Of a DNA stretch of 64,000 nucleotides, positions 12,401 to 24,828 are shown in pieces; within the stretch, counting starts at the first letter, position 1, and every line of letters begins with the position of its first letter. The notes under the pieces were generated by a model. The model worked only from the letters and a program-made list of their open reading frames with translations, made no database searches and was not told the DNA's origin. A program made the translations under genes and the position numbers. Origin of the DNA: Casuarina equisetifolia (taxonomy: Eukaryota; Streptophyta; Magnoliopsida; Fagales; Casuarinaceae); the NCBI GenBank assembly GCA_028551475.1, contig CM052358.1:20858853-20922852 (forward strand), in the 5' to 3' direction.

Positions 12401-15400
12401 GATATTGATCATCATGAACCTACCACGTTCATACATAATTACTACTTAAGAAAAATACGAACCGTTTCAAATGCAAGAAAATGACAATCCCAGGAAGCAA
12501 GGCCCCTAATGTTATTGAATCTCTGTTAAGTGAACCCACTAAAAAGCTTCTCTGTTAAGTGATTGAGAATCTCCAGGACAATGACATGACATAATTTATC
12601 AGTGAACTAACATGAATCAATTGTTTTACTATTGATTCTGTAATAACAATATGCGTCTGGCCCATGTGCTGTGGTACCTAAGCTATGCACGAAAGCAATA
12701 AAAAGGCCAAATAGAAGCCCTGCTGAAACAGTCAGAAAATATTTTAAATATAAACTCAGTGACAAATGCAACCAAAATCTAGCTTATACCAAAGACATAT
12801 GAACCAAGCTCCCGCCCTTCACAACATGCCAATTACTCAGAATAACCACATGTTGAGAACTTCAAACATTTCATTGACGTTGCCCCCTCCACTCCTGCCA
12901 AGACAGGATTTCATAACCTCATATCAAAATGGAACTCACATACTCCATATATGCTCAGTTATTCCTCAAACTCATCGATGTGTGCCTCTGTCATGAGTGC
13001 CGCAGAATATACAAACAAGCGAGGTCAACATGGGTAATGCCAGCATGCACCCACTTAGTGTTTGTCATCATAGACTACGTCACTCCATAAAGGACGGGAA
13101 GGAAGGTGAGCTAATAGGTCAAACACGTTGGATGTGTCTGCCAAAAGAGAAAGGAAGATACTTAAAACCAGGGCACAGAGCCTTCATGGGATCTCCATTG
13201 TCCAACTCACAAAATAATTAGTGCAAGAGAAGAAGACAGTGAACTATTACATGATGGTCCCATGCAAGAAGGGTTTTTGCTGAAAGACAAAAAAAATACA
13301 ACGAACCATATAAAAGAAATAGAAAGAATCATCTAAAAAGAGTGCGACACATGTCTTCCAACTTAGATCTATACCCGTTGATGCACCGGAATTATGTGCG
13401 GTGAAACACAAACAAAAACTCTACAGTTCATCATCCAACTTTACAAAACTTTAGTGTACAAAATGCACTATTATGTTACCATCAGCTTTAAAAAAGCTGG
13501 GCAAGAAAGAATAGAAGACAACAATGTCGAAGATAAAATAAGAATTGACTATATTATGAGCTTCAAAATAGATAGGGAAATTAAAGGCAAAGGCCAAATT
13601 CCAAATGAATTACGCCAAGGTCAAGGTAGTAGTAGAAGTTAGGCATTTGTACTTCTTCAGAAACAAGATTCGTTTCTTATGTTCCGCAAATCAGCAAGGA
13701 AAAGGCAAGATTATATTAGCGGAAGGAACGAAATATGATGGAATCATTGAGTCACCAAAGTTCAGAAAATTTTGGACAACACTAAGTAATCTACCTGACA
13801 ATGTAAATAACAAACAACCTCAAAAATCAGCATTGTTGCTATATAATGGGACATCAAAATTTCCACCAAATGCCACAACTAACAAATTATAAGATCCAAC
13901 CAAAAATGTAACCATCACTTGACAAAGAAAATACCATAGGTCAAAAAACACCCAACCAAGGGAGAGCTTACATATATTCACGGGACACTATGGCACCCCC
14001 TTAATATAGTAGTTAATTGGTTTTCTGTATCCAGATTCTGGTTGTATCACCTAATCCACCAGCGACCAAAGTACACCTGATGGCATCATAGGTTGAAAAA
14101 AAAACTTTACAAGGTCCTACATACCAAACAAAAGCTTCAGGGTACCTCAAGTCGAAGGCCAAGATTCAGCTCAACCAGCAAGCACTCCCAAAAATACATG
14201 GGCTTCTTTTTATAGTCAAGTTAACAATTGCTTTTGATAACATTAAAAGGTTAGATCAGAGGCAAGTTGTCTTCAGTCTAAAGCAAAGCCTCAGTTGTTT
14301 GAAATTTGCATCACCTACATGGACACACATCAACAGATAGAAACCGTGTAACAAACTAAATAAATAACTCATTGCGAGGTACACAATCTATTTTGGGACC
14401 AAATGTTATGAGCTCTTCTTACCCAGTAGTATGATAAAAATGATCAAAAACCATGATCTCTCATGTTGGATCAATTCTTGCCGGGCCCGATGCCATTGAA
14501 CAAAAAGTAGTTTGTTTCATTAAAAGGACGTGTTAGACTCAAATATTGCAGATCAACATCACGGTTCCTGCTTCTATGGTTTGTTCAATACCCAAACTTA
14601 AAAACCATTAAATGACCCTGTACCATTGTTACTCCTGGCAGGCAGAAGGTTATTAATTATCAGCTTTTCTGACTAACTAGAATTCTCTATTAACTGTCAT
14701 AAAAGAAAAAGAAAAAGAAAAGAAAAAAAGTCCAAATACAGAAAACTTTCAGTAAAAAACAAAGGGATGTACCAAATTCTTAAGTCTCCATTCCAAATAT
14801 TGTAACCTTGAACGTATACTTTAACTTTGGCTATGTTAACATCTCCCAATAGATTTAAACGATAAAATTGTATAATTTTGGCAACAGGACTACAGCTAAC
14901 CTTGAAGAGTAGAATATATGAAAGGAAAGGGGAGTTAAAACACAAAAAGGACCCGGCATTGAAGAGTATAATATATATGGAGCAAAAAAAAAAAAAAAGC
15001 GAGGGAGGGAAACCCCAAAAAGGGGAAGAAAAAGGAGCCTGTTGGGGGGCTCGGGTAAGAGGTTTAAAGGTATCCTTAAAGACTAAGCTGAAACTTTTAC
15101 TCGTCTGAACAGAGGCATTTATTTAAGGAAAGAAAGGTTCTCGAGAAAAAGAATCTCATTGTTGCAAGTTTCACGAATAACTCTTAATTAATTAGTTCCC
15201 GATATACTCCAAAGTAATCGTAATTTTTCCTTGTAATTAATACTCTGAAGAATAAATCTTAGAAACGACATCAAATATAGGAATTATTAGTTCCGAAGAT
15301 CATCATCTGCATCTGTCAGAATAATGGAATTGCATCGTTCACTTCTAATGTAACATTTATTCCCTTCACGACATCGTACTTCAAGGGCAAGCAACGCCAA

Positions 15401-16814
15401 AAATGAACAAAGGGCCCGCCCCTTTTATTTGTCCAATCTGATCAACGTAGGAAGTTGATTTCTTTTAAAGTCATTAATTACACGAGTTAATGAATAACAA
15501 ATGTACTAGAAAAGGGTCAACTCCAATTCGATTGTACGGGTGAGAAAATTGGTCTGCCTCACAAGAATTTCTCGTGGCACAAAGTCTAAGTACCACTTGG
15601 TAAAGTAAACTAAGAGAGAGATCCGGGCCTGGATAAGCAGTGTCACATCTAAGTGTGTATCTCCTCAGGAATATTTACGTTTAAATGCTAAAGTTAATTA
15701 ATTTAACGGGTACTACAGCAGAATTGCAATAAGACGATGAGGCCTGCTCCGCCCACATCAAAGTTTGTATGACCTCTTGCTAACTTTCAGTCACAAAAGC
15801 AGAAAGGTTATTCAAGGAAACATGTAGGAAAAACACAATGCAGACCCCCAAAGAACGACATATCTCTCTAAAAAAGCAATCAGTGCACATTAGGGGACCG
15901 CATACTATATACTGTTAAAACACACGGTTCCCTGTAGTACCCCACAACTTTCAAACGAGACAAATTCAAGTTAATCTCCTCCAAGATAGAAACGAGTTCA
16001 ATGAGAAGCCAACTTCCATCTCTCTCTTTCTCTTAGATTACTGAGAAGAAAACCATAGAGTGTAACTAACCGCTTTATCTGGCAGGCTATGACCTAGAAT
16101 AACTCTGATTACGTGAATAAAACGCACCAAATATCAGCAAATCCTACAATAAAATTTTCTGGGAAGAAAAAAACCATTATAAGATGTCGTTAAAGAAACG
16201 GTTCTTAAAGGTTACTCAAAAAGCAAATGGCGAGCATATGACAACAGTAAGAGAACAGTCGAAAAGAAATTAAATAGGGTAGAAAACAGGAAAAAGTTTG
16301 TGGAGCACAAAGAAAGAGGATAATAAAAAAGATTGCATACATCAAGCATATTCAAAAGACAGTTTAAAACTACCTACACTAAGCACAAAAATCATAAACA
16401 AAGAAAAGAAACAATTACGAACAAAATTCAACAAGCTCCGAGAATCCGAAGAACGACGTGCAAGCAAAAGTTCCGAACAAACAGTGGAACCACTAAAACC
16501 AACAGTATCAAGCAAAAATTTGCTTCCATAACTTCAACAAGAAACTCCGACAAAAGAAATCCTACAGGCAACGGAAAAGCAACACAAGCACGAGGATACT
16601 GAAGACGCGCAGATTCCAGACGAAGAGCCAGAGAAAGCGAATTAGGTCATGGAAGTGAGCTAAGAACAAGAGCAAGAACTCGGAACGATAAACAGATAAA
16701 AAAGAGAAAAAAGTAGAGAAACCGAACCATCTTCCTCCAACCATGGGGAGCCGAAAGCTCCAACGAAACTTCATCGTCGTGATTCTCGACCGCGTTGGCT
16801 TCGCCACTCGCCAT
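9417..16814 (-). CDS. MBD11-like: Methyl-CpG-binding domain protein, MBD10/MBD11-like
   Basis: Three minus-strand exons join in frame: 16814-16728, 10185-10035 and 9919-9417, encoding about 246 residues, close to Arabidopsis MBD11. Exon 1 ends in [12 protein letters not shown]. Exon 2 continues with [33 protein letters not shown] and FDWSTG, the full plant MBD core at about residues 18-80. Exon 3 opens with GETPRRSPR and then becomes a low-complexity acidic/basic tail rich in Glu, Lys and Ala (about 165 residues), probably disordered. MBD10/11 are nuclear, DNA-associated proteins; in this subclass binding to methylated CpG is weak or unproven, so the name should not be read as proof of methyl-CpG reading. 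Intron 1 is 6542 bases and contains a tandem 117-bp repeat. The start is the first ATG of exon 1. Confidence 0.9.
10967..11418. repeat. 117-bp tandem repeat (minisatellite) in the MBD intron
   Basis: The word CCACAGATCCTACATGA recurs at 11033, 11150, 11267 and 11384, exactly 117 bases apart, in nearly four copies with few substitutions. Each unit also holds a nested repeat: AGATCCTACATG(A/G)TCCA occurs twice per unit. The outer copies are degenerate, as expected for array edges. Because 117 is divisible by three, open frames run through it on both strands; these are not genes. Confidence 0.95.
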
Positions 16815-17058
16815 TCTCACTCTCAGTCTCTCTCGCTCACTCCCAGTGTCCTCGAGCACGCTTTCCTCCGCTTCCCGCTCTCCGCGACAAAATCAATCTC
16901 TCTCCCCCCCAAAACAAAAGGAATACGAGAAAACACCAAATTATCGTGACGAAACGGGACCATAAAGTCGGGGGACGTTAACCGCTTGCTGTCTGTCAAG
17001 CTCTGATTGGTGACGCGCGCCACGCGCTAGGGGTCCATGCCCGGACGTCGCGAAATCT
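16815..17058 (-). promoter_or_regulatory. 5' leader and proximal promoter of the MBD gene, CGCG-rich
   Basis: Upstream of the MBD start codon the sequence turns CT-rich in plus orientation (GA-rich as transcribed), then GC-rich. Around 17005-17028 there is ATTGG (CCAAT on the gene strand) followed by GACGCGCGCCACGCGC. That holds at least two matches to VCGCGB, the CAMTA-type CGCG box. This is much richer in CpG than the AT-rich DNA beyond 17.25 kb. The binding assignment is inference from the motif only. Confidence 0.4.
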
Positions 17059-20000
17059 ATGAGTGGATTGGGTATCGGATTTGGTCCGGGGCTATTTACC
17101 GCATCGGATAGAGAAGGTTCGGGTTCCCCAGAATCTTGGATCTTGTCTGCAGCGGTAAAGCTTTCAGGGTTGGGGATGCAACCTATGGAAGGACGAAACG
17201 TGCAGAATCATAAAGTCCCACACTTTGGGAGGCTTTTTAGAGTATATTTGAAAGTCAGTTTTGTTTGTTTTACTCGTATGTTAATTTTTTACATGATGAT
17301 ATCAAAATTTAGGTTTATCTATTTTATTCATGTACAACTTCAATTATTTAAGCATGTTTATTGTCTTGAAAAATATTGAAAGTGAAAGTCTCCCATTTTA
17401 GATGTAAGATTATTATATAATAATTAATTGTAAATTATTCCTTTTATCTATTGATACTTTGCCAAATGGCTATCAATCATTAATGTCTAAATTTTCAATC
17501 AAAAATTGCTCAAGGTAGTGTTTCATTTGATGTTTTGGTTATTATTAATGTTGGGTCCCAAAGCAATTAGAGGAGCAATGAATTAAGTTTTTAAGTTTCA
17601 TTTGTTCTTTTCTTTGAAAATATCATTGTGTGCTTAAAAAGTATGAATTTTTTTTAACTGGTTTAGTTCACACCACCTTTGCACTTACTTTTATTCCACT
17701 CCAATATTCTTCTGAAATCACTTTTTCCAATTGACTATAAAGAATAACCAATTCATTAAATCTTGTTATAATCTCTCTTGCCAAAAAAATTAAATTTGGA
17801 GTAAGTTTCTAATAAAGATTAAAATACAGTTCAAAAACTTCTATATAGTGTTACGAGCTAAATACAAGATAATATAGACAAAAGTCTCAAAAATTATTTC
17901 AAACCCTAGCACTATTCAATTGAGCAATATACAATAGTAACAACATTATATAACCAATAATTAAGAGTCTAGTAACAAAATCATACAAATATAACAATAA
18001 GATGAAGCTCTTGATTTTCTTTTTGACTCACAACCAATTTCAAAGCAAGACTATTTTTTGAGATGGAAAGTAGTTGGATCAATGTTGTGCTCATGTTTCA
18101 TACACCATGGTTTTTGCCTTCAATGGGAAGAAATTTTGAATCTCTAGCAAGATAGCTCTTTGCCCTAGCTCTCTAACTGTTTCCCCCAACTTGTTGAAAC
18201 CATTTTCTAAGATGAGACGCTTAGGGTTGTTTGCTTCTATTTTTAGTATAGTTCCGTTGCTTCAAGGATATGGAGTCGTGTTATCTTGTATTTTAAACTC
18301 CTTTCAAATGAGCGACACCGTATTAGGACCTTAGAAACTGCAGTGGCAATCAAACTACAACTTGAAATTCTATTATATTCAATGGTAGTCAAAGAATAAG
18401 AAAGTATGTTATACTTGAAGTATTTTTGTTTCCTCATCAATAATTTTCGAAAACTTCATATCTTGACCCATTATGTATTGTTCTAATGATTATAGCTATA
18501 ACCATTAAATATGGGTGGTTTATTGAAAGCTAAGATGGTAAATCACACTAATTGTTGCACATGTTCTTATTTCTTGTTGCACCCTCTTTTCTTGGCAGAA
18601 CAACAATGCAAAATAATTGACTATAACTTCGTATAGCCATCAATTCCCAGCAACACTCATAGTTGGGCCTTCCTAAACGCTTATAAAATGAGTGAAATAT
18701 TAGTAACTATAGTTTAAACCCAAGAATTACATATTTCATCAAAATCATATTCCAACAATTAAAAATATGAAATTATTATAAATTAAAATTTTTAAATGAT
18801 ATAAGATTGTTTGTGAATTCAAGATTCTTCTTGATACAAACTTTTACAATGACAAAACCTTAAAAAATAAAAAGAATATTCATTATAGATCAAAACTAAC
18901 TTCTTTTGTTGAGAATGAGTAAAAGATCAAGTGTTATTGGATCAAATGATAAAGACATTGTTTTAAAAAAGATGGGTTTTTCTAGATGAAATGAAAATTA
19001 AGCAACGTATCTATTTTTTCTTTGTTAAAAATGAATGCTATGTTAATACATATGTTCAGTAGTTTTTTCTTTTGTTATATGAAAATATGGTTCCAATGAC
19101 ATATTTTAAGATAAATCGTGAACTTTATTTTTCATATTAAATGTCAAGATACCTTTAGCTTGTATGTTTTTATTAAGTGCAGTCCAAACATGATTTGCTA
19201 GGATAGAGTATTAAATGTCCAAACATTGATATTAAGGTTGCATGGGATAGAGTATTTTCAATTTGAACTCTAATATCATATAAAAAAATGTTTAATCTAT
19301 TTAAAAAATAAACTCATGAAATATGAAAAATCAATTACATTTAACCAAACACATAATATGATACTTGAACCACCACATCCTTTTACCACAATGTCAAGTT
19401 GCACAATCACATCCCTTTACCGCTCACATACAATATTAGTTTTATTCCTTTCACAATAATCAAAGACCTATAATTTCTCGTATATTTCAAAGTTTCTATA
19501 CTATTTTCCTTCCAAAACCAAAATCCAAACAGCAACGTGCAAGTTCAAAGTGAAGGCTTTGGGAATTTAAATAATACAGAGTTTCTCCTAATTTTAGTTA
19601 AAAAAAAAAGTAATTATGGATGAAAAATAACCCGTTTTGGTCAAGTGGAAAATATATAATTTCAAGAACTATATAGGGATAAAATGCCCGAAGTATGGTG
19701 GCTCAGGACAAACCCGACCCGTTTTCCGGTTGAATCAGGCACAAGTTATTTGGCAGACGAATCGTCACCATTTTATGGTTAAGACACTGGGTTCCCTCCT
19801 CGGTTTATCCCTCAGAATAGGGGAAGATTCAGTATCCAAACAATAGGTCAAAATAAGGTAGGAAAAAAAATTCCATGTTCTTATTTGTTTTAGTAATTCG
19901 GGGTTAATTCCTTCTGTTATTTTTATTTTTAAAAAATTTTTGAAAAATTTTTGAAGTTTTTTTTTTTCATCTGGGTTCGTTAGTGCTGATTGCCGCTGGT

Positions 20001-20946
20001 TTTAGCTGCGTCTCGGCGATAGAACCTTTGGTTTGATGTCTTTCTGTTTTGGATGAACTTCCGTTACTAGTTTAAGGTTCTTCATTATTGTTTCGGTTTT
20101 TGTTGTACGTCTTATGTTTGATAAAATGTGTCTTTGTAGATTCCTTTTCGGTATATGGTTGTTTCATCCTCGTCTCCGTGCATGTATATTAGCTGTAATC
20201 TGTTAATAAGATTTGCTGAAGTTATTCACTTTTCTTTTTTTATCTGCTAATCTTGATGTTGGAGAATTTTTTTTAAGGCTTCAGGAACTTAGCAACGTGG
20301 ACTGTTTTAGAGTGTGTGCTTAACCTTGGTTGTTGCGTTGGACAATCCTTTCGATTCTGCAGTGTCCCTTTGTTTCTAAGTGCTATGTTATCATGCAACA
20401 CTATATGCAATTTTTTTTTTTGAAGTCCTATTCTATCCCGATCATACTAGGATTAGATTTATTTAAGAAGATGGGTTTGAGGGAGGTGAGGGGATTCTTT
20501 TGGCTGTGTAAATGAAAACGACTTTCATCTTCTCTAAACTGCTTTTCGTGGCAGAAGAGTTAAAAAGATCTGAGTTTCAAAAGCTTATCATCTGAGGTTC
20601 TCTCCAGTGGTTTATCATGTTTCACAAAAAGGGGAAAAAGGGAGAGGAAAATCTAGGATAGCAGTTTTAATAAATACTTTCATTTGGTATAATAGTTTTC
20701 AGTCCTACCAAAAAGTCCTTAAATTTGTTTATGATCATCAACTTTTAGTTGAAGCTGTGTGCATTTTCAAACCCTGCCTTCCATGGTCTTTCCATTGCAT
20801 GAATGTAATTCCGTTTTTTTTCCATAAGAGACAATAGATCACCTTGGTTTTTATGGAAATGGAATGCAACTTAATATGAGGTTTTGTTCTGGGCCTTGCA
20901 TTTAATAACTAATTTGAAGTGCCTCTGATGGCTGTTGCGTTGGCAG
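17059..20946. other. AT-rich intergenic DNA and 5' region of the next gene
   Basis: From 17.25 to 19.6 kb the sequence is AT-rich with no coding signal. Around 19.69-19.86 kb it becomes more balanced. This may be a non-coding first exon of the gene starting at 20982, ending at a GT-type donor near 19858 (ATAAG|GTAGGA), with a leader intron running to the acceptor at 20945-20946. That leader structure is inferred, not proven. Confidence 0.4.
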
Positions 20947-20981
20947 GTATACATACTAGCTGCTTTGTTGAGCAGACAGTA

Positions 20982-23900
20982 ATGAGGCAGCACGGGCAAT
21001 ATGGTCATTCAGGTGCCAATACATATACTAGCAGCCAGACGCATCATTTATCTGGTCAGAGGATAGAACATAAGCCTGGTCATTTCCAAGGACGACTAGA
21101 GGCCTTCACTCCAGAAAGGGAACGGCCATACAGCAGCTCAAATGCAGAGGGGCAATGGAGATGGGAAAGGGATGGATCAAAAGTGTCAAATTCAATGGCG
21201 TCTTATTTGTCCAATGAAGGTGAGTGTTTTATGTTTTTGTTTGTGTGCGTGTGTTGTCATTTAGGCTTGTACATGTGTATGAGGGTTCCCTCGTGACAGA
21301 GGGGTACTTATTGTATTTACTCAAGAGAGAATATAAGTGTATCTTTGTGTGCACCTTGTACACACTGACTTTGTTATAGAGTTCTTCGTGCAGTATGATT
21401 CTCTGTTTAGAGTATTGATGCATTTTTGCGTTTCTTTGACATACTTCGGCAAGTTATCAGATATGCTCAAAAGGTGTATAACTATAACAATCTTGTCTGA
21501 AAAATTATTTTTTCATAATTAATTCTGCCTGCTTATTGCTTGAGTCATGCAGTCCTACAGACAATCGAAGAATTTTGATGCAAATGTGAAACTAGTCTCT
21601 TCTCCCTGCTTCTTTTATAGCCATGTTCTTTTTTATAACCACTTTCAATACCTTTCTGTTCAAACTTCATGTGTCAATAGAGTTTCAGGGAGAGGGAGGA
21701 GAAGGGGGAAAGGGAGGGGGGGGGTGGTTTGTGCAGGGGTGGGATGATGGTTGGGGGTTGGAGGAGAATATTATCCTTTAGAGCAGAATTGGGAGGCCTG
21801 TGTCAGCCTCTGACTTCAACAAAGCCCCCGCCCCCTTTCAGGTTAGGAAGTTAGATTTGCTATAGGAGCTTAAGTTCAATACCTATTTTGTGAGACAGTT
21901 CAGCTTTAGGTAACATCAGAATGGATGCACTTGGTATAATAGCATGGGCATGTTTTTGAGTACTCTTGGTTTGTAGATCTTACATAGCAGTGTCTGCTTC
22001 ATAAACTACATTTGACATTGTAACTGTCAAGGTTTTGACATGCCTTTCTATGTTAACACGAGTTCTGGACTCCTTAAGACTTAGAGGCACATGTTTGTTG
22101 TGATGTAGGTCAAGGGGGTGATGCTCCAAGATCCTATTTTCAAGGTCAGAGGCCTGATCCAAAAGTGGCTTTAGAGAAACAAAGCAACAGTGATCCCAGA
22201 TCATTAGTGCATGAAGAAAATATGAGCGTTGTATATGAGGGTAATCCTTCGTCACATACTTTCGAAGCTCTTGAGCAGAAATTCCATGATGACATTATGA
22301 AACTAGCCAAGGAGCAGAATGACAGCGAGGATGCTGAAAATGCTAGACATAGAGAGGTTAGTAGATCATTGAAAGTGCATTTTCTTCTTAACTTCTGTGG
22401 CTTTCACAGTGGAATAGGTTAAAGATGTCTGTTAAAGTATGCCTTTGATCTCTAAACATCACCTCAATTTCAGCCTTATCTCCATGAAATTTTTGTCTTA
22501 GTTCATTCCACTAGTTTTTTAAAATGATTCTCTCTGGTCTGTCTGCAGTATCGCCTTACTTGAAATGACAACTTTTGTCACTTTTGCTTCTATGATGATT
22601 TGATACGTAACAAGCCTAAAAGAAGCCTAGTCAGCAAATCCTCAACCAGTTAGTGGGGGATTAGTGACTCATTGTCCAGTCTCATAATGATTTATTGTTT
22701 CTTGCTACTCACTGTCCTCCTGAAATTGTATGGGCACCTAAGAAGGTTTCTTTAAGGTATCTTACATGCCAGAGTATCACAAGAAGGGGCAAGACAGAAG
22801 TTTTCTATTAGGTGACACCATAGCACAGAATGACCATCGTGACGAGCTTCAAGAATAAATGACCTAAATTGACATAAAAAGTTTCAGGAGCACAAATCTG
22901 AAATTTGGGTGTTTTTTCAGGTATGCTTTAACAAAAAATGATCTGGCTCTTGCTGACAGCAATGAGAAAACTCAAATCATACCTCTTTTGTAAATATTTT
23001 CCAGTTTTTTTTTTTCCTTCTTAAATTCTTGGCTGACAATGGGAAAACACACAGAACTCCTAACATTAAGTCCCATCCAGATGCCTCCAGAAGGGGTGGA
23101 ATGCTATACAATAGTAGTTTAATGCATGAAGGGCTTATAGTTAACTCTCATAACATGTCAAGGACCGCCTGCATGTTAATATCTAACTGGGTGTGCTGCA
23201 CACAATTAACCACATGCATATTAATATGAGAGAGTAATCGAGATAAGAAGAGAATGGGATTTAAAATGAGTGCGCTCCTCGAATACCTTCATTTTGCCTA
23301 GATAGTCCCTGAACCCTGAATTTTAGTTTGAAAGTTAAAAATGTATGTGAGATAGCTTCTGTCAAGGATGGCGGTTAGTCTAGAAATTTGACTTAAATAC
23401 AAACATTAGATAGGGTGCATGCAACAAATTGAGAGCAGGAGGCAAGAGCCCTTTTAGTAGTACATGAACCTATTCCACTCTGAAAATGTGCGACCGTACC
23501 TCATCTTTAAATTGTTGTGACCAGTTTTAGGTGGCATTCTTCTTTTTATCTTTCTTTCTTTCTTTCCTAGGTAGTGGGTCCAGTTCATATGAACTACTAA
23601 CGTGGTTTTCACCATAGCCAGACTCCTATCTTTCATTAAATATGGACTAGGATATTAGGTAGCTTCCCTTCAGATTGAGTTCAATTTCATAGTAGGCTGT
23701 TTTGTGGAGTTAAGTTGTTTTCAGAGTTAGGGGAGTCATGTTGGATGGAGCATAACTATTCCCGCCTCAGTACAGATGGAGCAAAGCAGTTTAGCCTACT
23801 AAACTGGAGAGGGATATGTGGTTTTCAGAATCGCCTAGAAAATTGTCAGACTCGGGCAACCTACGTAGAAGTGTCCACCTGGAAGATATTGAATTACATT

Positions 23901-24828
23901 CTGAGGAATATAAAGTAGCTATTGAGGGTAGGAGTTCCATTATTTTCAGATGTTTTTCCTTATATCGTTTTTCAATAACTTATTATTGTTATTGGGTTGG
24001 TGGGGGTGAAGAGTTAGCAAATAAGTCGCGTATCCAGACCCCTTTAATATTCCCTATTTCTGGATGTGATAAGTTACGTATGAATGGCTTCAATCTTTTA
24101 CCCGTTGACTCAGTTTGAATTACCAAGACTTATATCTCATACCTTGTCTGTTGTGCCAGTAAATATCTAAAACTTTGAAATGAATTCGTTGAGTAATTGC
24201 ATTTACTTTCTACATCACCAAAAGTTTGAAACAATATTGAAGTGTGGCCAAGTCCAATACATATTAGATAAGGTGTGTTTTATTTTGTAATTACAATTTT
24301 AAATGAAGAATCGAGAACTGGGGCTTAAGTTTGGTAAGTTAGTCACATCTGTCTTTATGTCTCTTGCCATGAAAAGGAGGTGTCTGTGAGTAAAACCTGC
24401 TGTTTGACCATTCGAAATGCTACTAAAGGTTAACATGGTTTATGTTTTTGTGTGATGATCTTTCATTTCAGAAACTAAATGCAATAAATGCTCAGTATGA
24501 AGAACAATTAGCAGCACTTCGAGCACGGCAATCTGTTCGCAGAGATGAGATCCTACAGCGAGAATCCCAACTACGGCAGCAACAGTACCAGCAAGCCATG
24601 ATGGATCAGTACCCTATAAGTGGCATGGGATCTAGCGACCCTCATGGTTACAGTGGAATTGCAACCTCAGCTGCTGTGGCAGACGCATATAGAGGCTACA
24701 ATACTGATAATTTCGATTCCCACAGAGAACGAGCTCGATTTCTTGGGGATGCCAGGGATCGTGGACTTGAGCCGAGAGGTCCCTACCCTGGAGGTCGTGT
24801 TTATGACACCGGGTCACGCTACTACTAA
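20982..24828 (+). CDS. Conserved plant protein of unknown function, Gln-rich coiled coil
   Basis: Three coding exons join in frame: 20982-21219, 22109-22356 and 24472-24828, giving 280 residues. The N-terminal third is polar and rich in His, Gln, Gly and Ser (MRQHGQYGHSG start, GQWRWERDGSK). The middle has GGDAPRSYFQGQRPDPK, then FEALEQKFHDDIMKLAKEQ. Residues about 131-205 are highly charged and heptad-like, with KLNAINAQYEEQLAALRAR and RRDEILQRESQLRQQQYQQ, so a long coiled coil is likely. The C-terminus is rich in Gly, Arg and Tyr (GGRVYDTGSRYY end). There is no signal peptide, membrane segment or catalytic motif. The clean exon structure and coding character argue for a real gene. The start is the first ATG after the acceptor at 20946; an ATG at 20919 lies in the preceding intron. 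The composition resembles RNA- or chromatin-associated scaffold proteins, but I cannot assign a function. Confidence 0.8.
21688..21724 (+). other. G-quadruplex-type G tract in an intron
   Basis: Five runs of three or more G lie within 37 bases (21688-21690, 21694-21696, 21704-21708, 21712-21714, 21716-21724), with loops of 1-7 bases. This meets the usual G3+N1-7 rule on the sense strand of intron 1 of the 280-residue protein gene. Three more G runs follow up to about 21757. Confidence 0.75.
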
